Source: Chara braunii (taxonomy: Eukaryota > Streptophyta > Charophyceae > Charales > Characeae). From it: 26,659 bases of DNA. The position numbers and the translations under genes were made by a program. This document shows, one piece after another, positions 19,076 through 26,530 of the stretch (its first letter is position 1; each line of letters begins with the position of its first letter). The notes under the pieces are model-generated. The model had not been told where the DNA came from. It saw only the letters and a list, made by a program, of their open reading frames with translations, and searched no databases. The stretch lies in assembly GCA_003427395.1 (NCBI GenBank), contig BFEA01000131.1:2411153-2437811 (forward strand). Reading direction: 5' to 3'.

Positions 19076-19341
19076 GCCAATGGACAGCAGGTGCCGGGGC
19101 GATTCTTTTGCGACGGACCCTCTTTTTCAACGGGTGCGATGATCCAGGCCGCCCGCGGTCCTACTGGGCCGATGGCTCGAATCGTCCCAAGATGGCTCGG
19201 AAAGTCTTAAAGTCTTAAGATCAAGCGGAAATCCGGACCATCCCCCCCCCCAAAAAAAAAAAGAAATCAAGTAGTGCAACCTGCCCGCCNCCNCCCCCCC
19301 CCAAAAAAAAAAAAGAAATCAAAGAAGAAGAACGTTCTTAC

Positions 19342-19428
19342 CTCCTCCGTCGTCCATAACCCTGCGCGGCCACTCACAGGCCGAGAAAACCTGCTTGGTG
19401 ACAAAAGTGTCGGTTTCGGTCGTGATGC
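19342..19428 (-). CDS. Myb module 2, exon a (linker and start of Myb domain)
   Basis: This 87-nt exon (29 codons) has acceptor GATTGCGCAG and donor GAGGAG|GTAAGA. It encodes a basic, serine/proline-rich lead-in (ASRPKPTLLSPS...) followed by RAGLWTTEE, the first tryptophan and acidic pair that begin a Myb/SANT repeat. It starts and ends in phase 0, exactly as exons a3 and a4 do, and the Myb sequence continues directly into b2 (IAALEQGV...). It sits about 1.8 kb downstream of c1, whose phase-0 donor would splice to it. The domain start is clear. The N-terminal lead-in is not conserved between modules. Confidence 0.82.
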
Positions 19429-19849
19429 CTGCGCAATCACAGCAGCCAGCCGGACAAAAAAAAATAAAAATAAAAATCGAGAGGCACATCAGTCGGAAAA
19501 TGTCTGGGTGCAGTGAACATTACCACCAGAATGCGGACTTAAAGACAATTACCAGAGATCTGCCTAATAGGTATCAAATGTGCAAAAATTGGGAGTGCAT
19601 CTCCAGCTAAAAGTTGACCAGATACATTCAATTGTTTGCCTTTCCAATAAAATATTCAGAGTCCTAAACCGAGGCCCCCCTTTTTTCAATTTTTGAATTG
19701 CAAGCATTTGTATAAATTTCTTATTAGAAGAATGTAATCAGAAAAAAACTTCGTTACATTCATCATAAGTTAATGGTTCCCAAGAAAAAGCTGCTACAGT
19801 TCACTTTCCTTTTCTTTTGCTAATCTCGTTTTTACTCTGTTTTTTCCCT

Positions 19850-19890
19850 TCATTTTTTATTTATGCATGTCATCCTTGCGCAGGAGTCCT
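19850..19890 (-). pseudogene. U6 snRNA 3'-half fragment
   Basis: The minus strand reads GGACTCCTGCGCAAGGATGA, then CATGCATAAATAAAAAATG, matching the U6 region from CCCCTGCGC to the 3' end. The 5' half is absent. Confidence 0.7.
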
Positions 19891-20055
19891 TTCTTTTTTT
19901 GTTTTTCTGTTCTCCTCGTTTTTTTCCGGCTTTTTCTCTCTGCCAGAAATGACTGGTCCTCTCTCCGGACCTGTACCAAGCCTCTCACTGAACCTCTAAG
20001 GAGGCCTCTCACCAAGCCTCTACTGAGGGCAAGGTCCCACTAGCAAAGAGCCTTG

Positions 20056-20160
20056 TATTCAGCACCTGAATCTGGATGTGTTTTATGCAGAGATGCAGAA
20101 AAGCATATCAATCGCGATATTTTGCACCACTTTACAAACACGTCCAGATTCAGGCGCTGA
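20056..20160. repeat. Imperfect inverted repeat
   Basis: CAGCACCTGAATCTGGATGT (from about 20058) is nearly complementary to ACGTCCAGATTCAGGCGCTG (to about 20158), with about 57 bp between. Confidence 0.75.
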
Positions 20161-20202
20161 AGCACCAGTACATGGCCCCAGCCAAGTTGGGAGTGCGATT
20201 GA

Positions 20203-20312
20203 GGCTCTCCTAAATTTTTCGGCGGGTCGCGCACCGTCTATAAAATAAATCGACTCGAGGCTCTCCTAAATTTTTCGGCGGCTCGCGCACCGTCCATAAA
20301 ATAAATCGATGG
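20203..20312 (+). repeat. 56-bp tandem repeat, two units
   Basis: GAGGCTCTCCTAAATTTTTC, GGCGGSTCGCGCACCGTC and ATAAAATAAATCGA occur twice in tandem. Confidence 0.9.
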
Positions 20313-20565
20313 CAGGCGGCCTTCAAAAAGGGCCCGCGGCCGACGACTGGCATGTACTGGTGGTTTAAATCCAAACCTCATCGCTACTCAGACCTCGCCC
20401 CAGATGCAATGAAAATAAGGGCCTCTCTGCACTGCACAAGCTTGTAAATGTATCTGGAGCTACGAATCATCCCAATGCACTCCAACTGCTGGATCAGCCT
20501 GAATGCATCGCGTCCACGATCCTGTCCAGATACATGTAGAATGTTATGTCCTTGAGTTATGCCTT

Positions 20566-20612
20566 AAATCTGAATTACCTGGAGCGCGGTCAATTGGATG
20601 CTGATGCCATCT
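20566..20612 (+). mobile_element. SINE family 1 tail fragment
   Basis: AATCTGAATTACCTGGAGCG, then GGTCAATTGGATGCTGATGCC, matches the family 1 tail in order but is diverged and lacks the tRNA-like head. Confidence 0.5.
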
Positions 20613-20720
20613 CACGATAGTCACCAATAATGATTACTTAAAACCAAAACACCAATAATGATTACTTAAAATAAACTTATACATAACAATACCAATAACA
20701 ATCATAAGAATCAACCAGCT

Positions 20721-20910
20721 CAGATGTGGCTGTCCATGCTACAGGTGTACCAGCTGCCAATCGAGAGGTTATGGGTTCGAACCCATTCCCAAAGCCGACA
20801 GAATCACATCAAAAAAATAGCACATTAGAAAACCAAAAAAGAACAAGACATGCCACAAGCCTAGGCTACCAGAGAGGCCCGGGACAACTTGCCCGGCCGA
20901 GCCAAAAATA
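20721..20910 (+). mobile_element. tRNA-derived SINE with perfect B box
   Basis: A-box-like TGTGGCTGTCCATGC (20725-20739) and B box GGTTCGAACCC (20774-20784) flank an anticodon-like CTGCCAATCGAGAG region. The T-arm ATGGGTTCGAACCCAT pairs perfectly, but no complete acceptor stem is formed, so it is not a tRNA gene. The body ends CCTAGGCTACCAGAGAGGCC, CGGGACAACTTGCCC, and then the ATT array. Confidence 0.75.
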
Positions 20911-20912
20911 AT

Positions 20913-20914
20913 CA

Positions 20915-20966
<52 letters not shown>
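20913..20966 (+). repeat. (ATT)n microsatellite
   Basis: About 18 near-perfect ATT units, directly after a SINE body and possibly its amplified tail. Confidence 0.95.
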
Positions 20967-20967
<1 letters not shown>

Positions 20968-21049
20968 AATTTTATTTAAATTTGGTAAAGAGTTTAGATT
21001 TGACCCTGAGGCAAAAGTTGTTCAGTTTATTTTTCTGCAAAACATGATT

Positions 21050-21172
21050 TTTTTTCCGGGTTTTTTTTTTTTTTTTTGGCCCGGGACTTCCCCTAATCCT
21101 TGCACGGACGGGCCGGCAGGGAAAACAAGGTGGCCCGGGCGGCCAGGCTGGTAGCCTAGCCACAAACCAAAT
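21050..21172 (-). mobile_element. SINE-like repeat, opposite orientation to 20721-20910
   Basis: The minus strand has GGCTAGGCTACCAGCCTGGC, CGCCCGGGCCACC and GGGAAGTCCCGGGCC, followed by an A run. It shares the AGGCTACCAG and CCCGGG blocks with 20860-20905. Together they form an inverted pair around the ATT array. Confidence 0.55.
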
Positions 21173-21251
21173 AAAACAAAGATGAAACAAAAAGGAAGTA
21201 AAAGGGATAAAGCAAAGTCAGAAAACATTTAAGAAAAAAAACAATGCCTAC

Positions 21252-21603
21252 CTTTTGTTTCTGCTTTTGGTGAGTTGGCGGCTGTGCACCCCCTTCCTGA
21301 TTAAACTCTGCCGCTGGGTTTTGTGGCTGAGGCGGCAGTGGCGGTGGAGGCGGCTGCTGCTGATGCTGGTGCTGATGCTGATGCGGCTGCTGAGGCGGAG
21401 GTGGCGGCGGCGGTGGCTCTTCTGGTTTGGCGAGTGCAAAACGTGCCAAATCTTGATGCGATTTCAAACACGCGCTGATCTCTGTCCATTCCCACGTGTG
21501 ACCGTGGAGTTCCAAAGCTGGCGGCGGACATCCGTGCTCCATGATGTATGCCTTCAGATCAATCTGGAAGGCCTGCCATTCTTCCTTCAGGTCTGCAGCC
21601 GTA
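21252..21603 (-). CDS. Myb module 1, exon c (recognition helix plus Pro/Gln/His-rich linker)
   Basis: The acceptor CCTGTGCAG opens a 352-nt exon (1 + 117 codons). Its first base completes the arginine codon left by exon b1, and the exon then reads TAADLKEEWQAFQ, the telobox-Myb third helix with its tryptophan. This copy has EEW where modules 3 and 4 have DKW, so it is divergent at DNA-contact positions. The rest is a linker. After about 50 residues comes a run of eight prolines, then alternating His-Gln, then a second proline/glutamine-rich tract. This is low-complexity sequence suited to a flexible or interaction segment. Donor AAAAG|GTAGGC ends the exon in phase 0, compatible with exon a2. 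Confidence 0.82.
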
Positions 21604-21735
21604 CTGCACAGGCGAAAGAAACGTCAACCAAGGACCACCCACCCTAATATAACAACTAACCCCAGGAAATGAAAACGTAAAATAATAATAATAATGATAA
21701 TTATTAAAAAATAAATATAGTAAATTTGTTGTCAC

Positions 21736-21756
21736 TAAAAGAAAGAAAGAAAGAAA

Positions 21757-21787
<31 letters not shown>

Positions 21788-21788
21788 A
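21736..21788 (+). repeat. (GAAA)n microsatellite
   Basis: Tandem AGAA units with one interruption. Confidence 0.9.
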
Positions 21789-21831
21789 GAGGAAAGCACA
21801 GGAAATCGTTTTTAACAAAACCCAAGGATAC

Positions 21832-21872
21832 GCGTCAGCACCACATTTTTCACCCTCAGATCCAAAGAGAGG
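21832..21872 (-). pseudogene. Possible relic of a Myb exon c
   Basis: The minus strand encodes SLDLRVKNVVLT and shares TTTCACCCTCAGATC (plus strand) with the region encoding SIDLRVKWKA in exon c2. No AG acceptor lies at the expected place, and the tryptophan position is Asn. It may be a dead duplicate of exon c or a chance match. Confidence 0.3.
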
Positions 21873-22164
21873 TAGATATAAAGGAGGAGAGACAAGAGAG
21901 GGAGGGAGAGAGGAGAGAGAGAAAAGATGGAAGGAGAGAGGGAGGGAGATGACAAATGTGAAGGAGTCGTTAACAATCGGATGTGGGGAAGGGGCATCAA
22001 TGAAAGATGACGAGGGTGGTGGACAAGGAAGCGGAGAAAAGGGAAGGGTTTAAAAAAAAAAAAAAAAAAAAAGTGGATAGGTGGAGTGGGAGGTGCAGGG
22101 AAGGAAGGAAAGTGGGGAAAAGAAAAACAAAACAGAGAGATGTACGTACACAGGTGTCTGGCAT

Positions 22165-22550
22165 GGTTGCATACCCCGACGGTCGGCGGCCCTTGACTGG
22201 TCAGATGCCGACCATCTGACCGGTTGGCTGGTCAGCACCTACCGGCCGGGGGTCGTCGGCACCCTGCAAAATAAAAATTACAAAAAATTGGGTCCAGAAC
22301 CCCTGATAACCCCACAAACACCCCTATACCCGCCCCCGATACCCCCATACACACCCCCAACAGCCCCAAACCGGCCTACCCTCATACCCTCCCCTATACC
22401 CCCTATATCCCCCTATAACCCCCCACACCACCCCTCATCCCCAAACGTTTCTCAGTGGGTTTGGGCTGTACTCAGCAAGCGCAGTACAGCCCTACTGGCC
22501 GGCTGCAATATGGTCGGCGGTCGGGGTAGACGGTCGGCGAGTATGCAACC
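22165..22550. mobile_element. MITE-like element with terminal inverted repeats
   Basis: The left end GGTTGCATACCCCGAC and right end GTCGGCGAGTATGCAACC form inverted termini. The outer 10 bp are exact, with related CCGAC/GGTCGG blocks inside. The interior has a perfect GGTCAGAT/ATCTGACC stem and a 150-bp C-rich segment. There is no transposase. A target-site duplication could not be identified. Confidence 0.55.
22300..22446 (+). repeat. Degenerate CCCCTATA-type C-rich tract
   Basis: Runs such as CCCCTATACCC, CCCCGATACCCCC and CCCCTATATCCCCC are spaced irregularly. They are reminiscent of, but not equal to, a telomeric CCCTAAA repeat. Confidence 0.75.
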
Positions 22551-22899
22551 CCACTTTCTGGCTTTTTAATTGAAGCATTTGGCCACAATTGCGTCTAGAT
22601 GAACGTACGAACGGGAAGAACGGGAAGCGAAGGAAGGAAAGCAAAGTGGGGGGAAAAAATAAAAGGAAGGAGAAGATCCATGCATGGCGGTCTGTGGCTT
22701 TTTCTCCTTGGCTTTGAGAGACCGATCATCAAAAGCTCCGTAAAAGAAAAAGGAGAATTCATAATGGCTTTTAGTCCACTAGAATAGAATAGAACAATTC
22801 GCTATTCCCTTGATTTTTATCATATTGATTCCTATAACCGCAATTGCATACAGATGAACATACCAACCATGTCGAGGGTCACTCAGAAATAGCACTCAC

Positions 22900-22994
22900 C
22901 GGGATTTCAGCACGCGACTGAGTCGAGGGTCACTCAGAATCGCATTCCATTTTCCCACTCCATGCACACGTGTGCCTTCAGCCAATGCCCCAAG
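22900..22994 (-). CDS. Myb module 1, exon b (helix 1 to helix 2)
   Basis: This 95-nt exon is bounded by acceptor ATCCAG at its 5' side and donor CCCG|GTGAGT. It reads LGALAEGTRVHGVGKWNAIL, then a DPRLSRVLKS segment, and ends with the first two bases (CG) of an arginine codon. It carries the second Myb tryptophan (GKW) and the ILSDPR turn that precedes the recognition helix. Length, phase and border positions are identical to the other three b exons. The partner type-a exon with the first tryptophan should lie upstream (higher coordinates). I did not find it up to the window edge, so this module is incomplete here. The upstream open frame does not extend through the acceptor in this reading, which supports the exon boundary. 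Confidence 0.85.
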
Positions 22995-23254
22995 CTGGAT
23001 CCCGACAAGCATTCAACGAACCAAAGAATTTGCACAAGTCCGCAGAATGTTACATCAATTTCAAAAAAGAAAAAGGCTCGGCAATGCCGTTTCCACTGCC
23101 TTCGGCATTTTGCAACTTTTCTATATCGATTTTCGTGAGAAGGTTTATAGCCAAGACCTTTCCAAATACAATTGATAAAGAAAAATAAATAAAAAACAAA
23201 ACAATTCGTACATACATACAGGTACAGAATTGACGATACAGATATACCGTCAAA

Positions 23255-23380
23255 TGTATATATAGTCAAACAGAACTTCCCGGTAAACTGTAGGGGCAGA
23301 AAGGGAGAAGAAGACAACAAACGAGGGGCGGTGACAAACTGTTTCGGCGGAGTTTCACCGACTCAATAATATATATATCG
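23255..23380 (-). ncRNA. Hammerhead-repeat unit 1, ribozyme truncated
   Basis: The minus strand reads GAGTCGGTGAAACTCCGCCG, then AAACAGTTTGTCACC, GCCCCTCGTTTGTTGTC and ACAGTTTACCGGGAAG. Stem II and GAAA are present, but CTGATGA is cut by an (AT)n tract. It is the first of a direct series with 23390-23547. Confidence 0.6.
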
Positions 23381-23389
23381 TCAAATGTA

Positions 23390-23547
23390 TATATCATAAA
23401 GTACATATCGTCAAACAGAACTGCCTGGTAAGCCGTCGGCAGAGAGGGAGGGAGAAGAGGACAACAAACGAGGGGCTGTGACAAACTGTTTCGTCGGAGT
23501 TTCACCGACCGACTCATCAGGAGGCTGAACCATCAAAAACAGTCTGC
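23390..23547 (-). ncRNA. Hammerhead-repeat unit 2, core present
   Basis: On the minus strand CTGATGA, a stem II of GTCGG/CCGAC and GAAAC are all present, with TTCAGCCTC upstream as in the stem-loop I region. The position equivalent to GTC in the 18.3-kb copy reads TTG, which a hammerhead should not cleave. A second GTC follows GAAACAGTTT on the other side of a 3-bp ACA/TGT stem. Confidence 0.6.
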
Positions 23548-23869
23548 AGAATCCCCTAACTGATTACACTGTAAGTGATAATCCACCTATATGTGGTTAA
23601 GCAGCAACGACTGCCCAATAACTGATACCCCTCTGAGGTGGCGGGGACCACAAACCACTGCCCTCAAGGCACCTGTGACGAAAATCAAAGCAGACTATCA
23701 ATCACCCGCACCAGATGGAAAACTCTACAGACTTGCCGGTTCACACCCCATCACAAGCCAGCAAAACACCCGCAAAACAAAGAAAGGTCTATCACAGTCA
23801 GAATATATATATATCGTCACATGAATATCAGAGCGCAAAGGCGAAAAAAACAGAAGAAAACAAGAAAAC

Positions 23870-24095
23870 AAATAATCGTCAAACAGAGCTATATATATAT
23901 ATATATATCGTCACAAATAGAACTGCCCGGTAAACCGTAGGCAGAGAGAGAGAAGAGGACAACAAACGAGGGGCTGTGATACTCCTGATGAGTCGGTGAA
24001 ACTCCGATGAAACAGTTTGTCACAGCCCCTCGTTTGTTGTCCTCATCTCCCTCTCTGCCTACGGTTTACGGGGAAGCTCTGTTTGACTACATATA
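23870..24095 (+). ncRNA. Palindrome of two hammerhead-repeat units with one ribozyme core at the centre
   Basis: The perfect 25-bp arms 23955-23979 and 24020-24044 (GAGGACAACAAACGAGGGGC continuing TGTGA) extend imperfectly outward through GGCAGAG and GGTAAACCGT sequence to about 23930 and 24070. The loop carries CTGATGA (23985-23991), stem II GTCGG/CCGAT and GAAAC (24009-24013) on the plus strand, opposite to units 1 and 2. The long arms replace the usual stem I partner, so cleavage geometry is unclear. Confidence 0.75.
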
Positions 24096-25525
24096 TTGAT
24101 TGGTTGGTGGATCAATTGATTGGTGGATTGGTGGATTGGTTGATTGATTGGTTGATTGGTCGATCAATTAACTGATTCAGTGGATTGGTTGACTGATGGA
24201 TTGATTGATTGGTTGGTTGATGGATTGATTGATTGGTTGGGTGATTCCTTTGATGTTCAGTGGTCAATTCCATGCGGTGATCATTGGTTAGCCGGATCGT
24301 TACACGGCTCGATTGATTGATTGATTGAGTTGATTGACTCCTTGAACGTTCACTGGTGCATTCCCCGCTGATTGCCTGCTTCAGTCGTTGGTGAACTTGC
24401 TCATTCCTACTATTCATTGATTGGTTGATCAGTTGGTTGATTGGTTGATTGGCTGATTGGTAGATTGATTGATTAGCTGATTGGTAGATTGATTGATTAG
24501 TTGATTGGTTGATTAATCGATAGATTGGTGGCAGTAAGACTTAAATTTCTCCCACTGGATTGATTGGTTGAAATGGTTGACTTCGCCCCCCCGAAAAGAC
24601 CGCCCAGTCATTACAGCTGCTGCCGTATTCGGAGCAAACATTCAGTCTGCATACATACCCTGAGAACGACCGTGCGTTCTATTTGTTTGGGGGGGGGGGG
24701 GGGGCACAGACGGTACCATACACAAACACACACACAAACACCCCATACTGTGATGGACTTGCTGATTGGATTAATTAATAAACTTCCTCTCTTATTGATT
24801 TTTATTTTGTTAACTCTGATTTATCTGATTATTTACTATTTAATATTTATTATTTTTATTATTTTAAATCTAATGGGATTTATCCTGATTTATTTTCGTA
24901 TACTTCCACAGATCCTTTCGATTGACTTGGACCTTTCCATTGATGGTCATTTTTTATCTCATAGTTGACTCGTTGGTTGATTGGTTCAACGACTCATTGA
25001 TTGATCGATTGATCGACTGCTTCATTGATTGATTGACTGCTTGATTGCTTGGTTGACTGCTTGATTGATTGGTTGAGTGCTTCATTGATTGATTGACTGG
25101 TTGATTGACTGGTTGATTGATTGGTTGACTGGTTGATTGACTGCTTGATTGATTGGTTGACTGGTTGACTGACTGGTTGATTGACTGTTTGATTGATTGG
25201 TTGACTCATCATTGACTGCTTGATTGATTGGTTGACTGCTTCATTGATTGATTGACTGGTTGATTGACTGGTTGATTGACTGGTTGACTGGTTGATTGAT
25301 TGGTTGACTCATCGATTGATTGACTGGTTGATTGACTGGTTGATTGACTGGTTGATTGATTGGTTGACTCATCGGTTGATTGACTGGTTGATTGACTGCT
25401 TGATTGATTAGTTGACTCATCGATTGATTGGCTGACTGCTTGATTGATTGGTTGACTGCTTGATTGATTGGTTGACTCATCGACTGATTGGTTGACTCAT
25501 CCATTGATTGGTTGACTCATCAATA
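24095..25525 (+). repeat. TGAT/TGGT/TGAC-derived array, block 1
   Basis: Units such as TGATTGATTGGTTGACTGCT repeat through 24095-24530 and 24960-25525, broken by about 430 bp of unrelated sequence. Minus-strand frames give long Asn-Gln-Ser-Ile-Asn runs, which are artefacts of the repeat. Confidence 0.95.
24690..24704 (+). repeat. Poly-G run
   Basis: An uninterrupted G run inside the break in block 1. Confidence 0.9.
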
Positions 25526-26117
25526 TGCTCTAATCAGACTAATACAGTAATAAGGCATCAAAGACGATTTGAAAAACCGAAATGCATCGACGTGTGACAA
25601 CGCATTAAGGACCAAAAAAAAAAAAAAATGCATAGAGGTGTCACAACGAGGAAAAATCCCAATAATCCGCTCGGTGTTTTTTCTTTTTTCAAAGGCCCAA
25701 ACTCGCTCTTACTATACATGTGTAAATCGTCATACTATATAATACACGTAAATATTATATACATGTATGAATAGTCATAATATATTATATACGTAATAAT
25801 CATGGAAATATCAACGCAGCACAGAAAGTAATTTAAAAAAAAATGGACAATTCTAACAGTATGAATAATGACACAACAAAAATAATGCCAGCGTCGGGAT
25901 CCCATGAGACCACAAACGATTTCAATGAACTGACGCCTCTCCAAGGAGACGGGAGAAGAGGTCGGGACGCAGCCTGTCCCGACTCAACGGACAGGTGGAC
26001 TCGTTTTCTCCCCTGAACTCGGGACGAATTGTGTTCGCGAGAAAAGACAAGGCACTCGACACAAATAATTATTCAATTTGATTAAACGACAATAAATAAA
26101 AGTAAGCTCTGTAAATC

Positions 26118-26530
26118 AATCAATCGGACGTTGTAGTCAACAGAAATTTCGAGCAAGCAATCAATCTATGCAACAAGTAATCAACCAGTCCAACCGTCAT
26201 CCTACTCTACCAATCAATCAATCAATCAACCTAACAAGTAATCAATCAGTCGAACAGTCATCCTACCTAACAATCAATCAATCAACCGATCAACCAATCA
26301 ACCGATCAACCAATCAACCGATCAACCAATCATCGGCAAAAACAGGGTCCGCATCGTATTTAGCTAAATCACTACTCAATTTTCAATCAATCAGTAAGTC
26401 CGTAAATCAAATGGCCACCGAGAACCAATCAACAAATAGATCGATCAATCGATCAACCAATCAATCAACAAGTCCGTAAATTAATCAATCAATCAAATGG
26501 CAAGCAATAGCAATAGCAATCAATCAATCA
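26118..26530 (+). repeat. AATC/AACC-derived array, block 2 (inverted relative to block 1)
   Basis: CAATCAATCAACCGATCAAC-type units. This is the reverse complement of block 1 composition, so the two blocks face each other across about 600 bp of AT-rich sequence. Confidence 0.9.

Larger units (their letters stand above)
17572..19341 (-). other. Intron between a2 and b2
   Basis: It contains CT tracts, a hammerhead motif, two copies of a ~120-bp repeat and a 700-bp GGAGGC-rich array. Short N runs occur at 17786, 19270 and 19273. Confidence 0.6.
19429..21251 (-). other. Interval between c1 and a2, probably an intron
   Basis: It holds a U6 fragment, a hairpin-forming inverted repeat, a 56-bp tandem repeat, a SINE-family tail, a tRNA-derived SINE and a long ATT array. 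No additional exon is seen. Confidence 0.55.
21604..22899 (-). other. Intron between b1 and c1
   Basis: It contains AAT and GAAA microsatellites, a purine-rich tract with an A run, a cryptic helix-3-like sequence, and a MITE-like element with a C-rich core. Confidence 0.6.
109..22994 (-). other. Candidate single transcription unit: tandem telobox-Myb module gene, partial at both ends
   Basis: Eleven minus-strand exons occur in the order b-c, a-b-c, a-b-c, a-b-c, and every border is GT-AG. Exon phases (a 0/0, b 0/2, c 2/0) make each module symmetrical, so modules could be duplicated or joined without a frameshift. The visible exons sum to 1827 nt, or 609 codons, with no internal stop. Gaps between modules (about 1.6-2.5 kb) are no larger than introns inside modules (about 1.1-5.2 kb), and I saw no convincing promoter, start codon or terminal exon between modules. 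The function known for this domain family is binding double-stranded telomeric or telobox DNA in the nucleus. A protein with at least four such domains is an inference. Separate tandem genes, each with undetected first and last exons, remain possible. Confidence 0.6.

Noticed and set aside
18305-19130. Minus-strand frames of about 180-255 residues rich in Pro, Ser, Leu and His
   Set aside because: They are translations of the GGAGGC minisatellite in three overlapping frames. No unique sequence and no splice context.
20721-20795. tRNA gene
   Set aside because: The B box and T arm are excellent, but acceptor and D stems do not close and the sequence runs into a SINE body.
22300-22446. Interstitial telomere repeat
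   Set aside because: Units are irregular CCCCTATA/CCCCGATA variants, not CCCTAAA or its known variants in tandem.
24994-25504. Minus-strand Asn-Gln-Ser-Ile-Asn repeat proteins
   Set aside because: Translation of a tetranucleotide-derived array. All frames are similarly open because the unit lacks stops.
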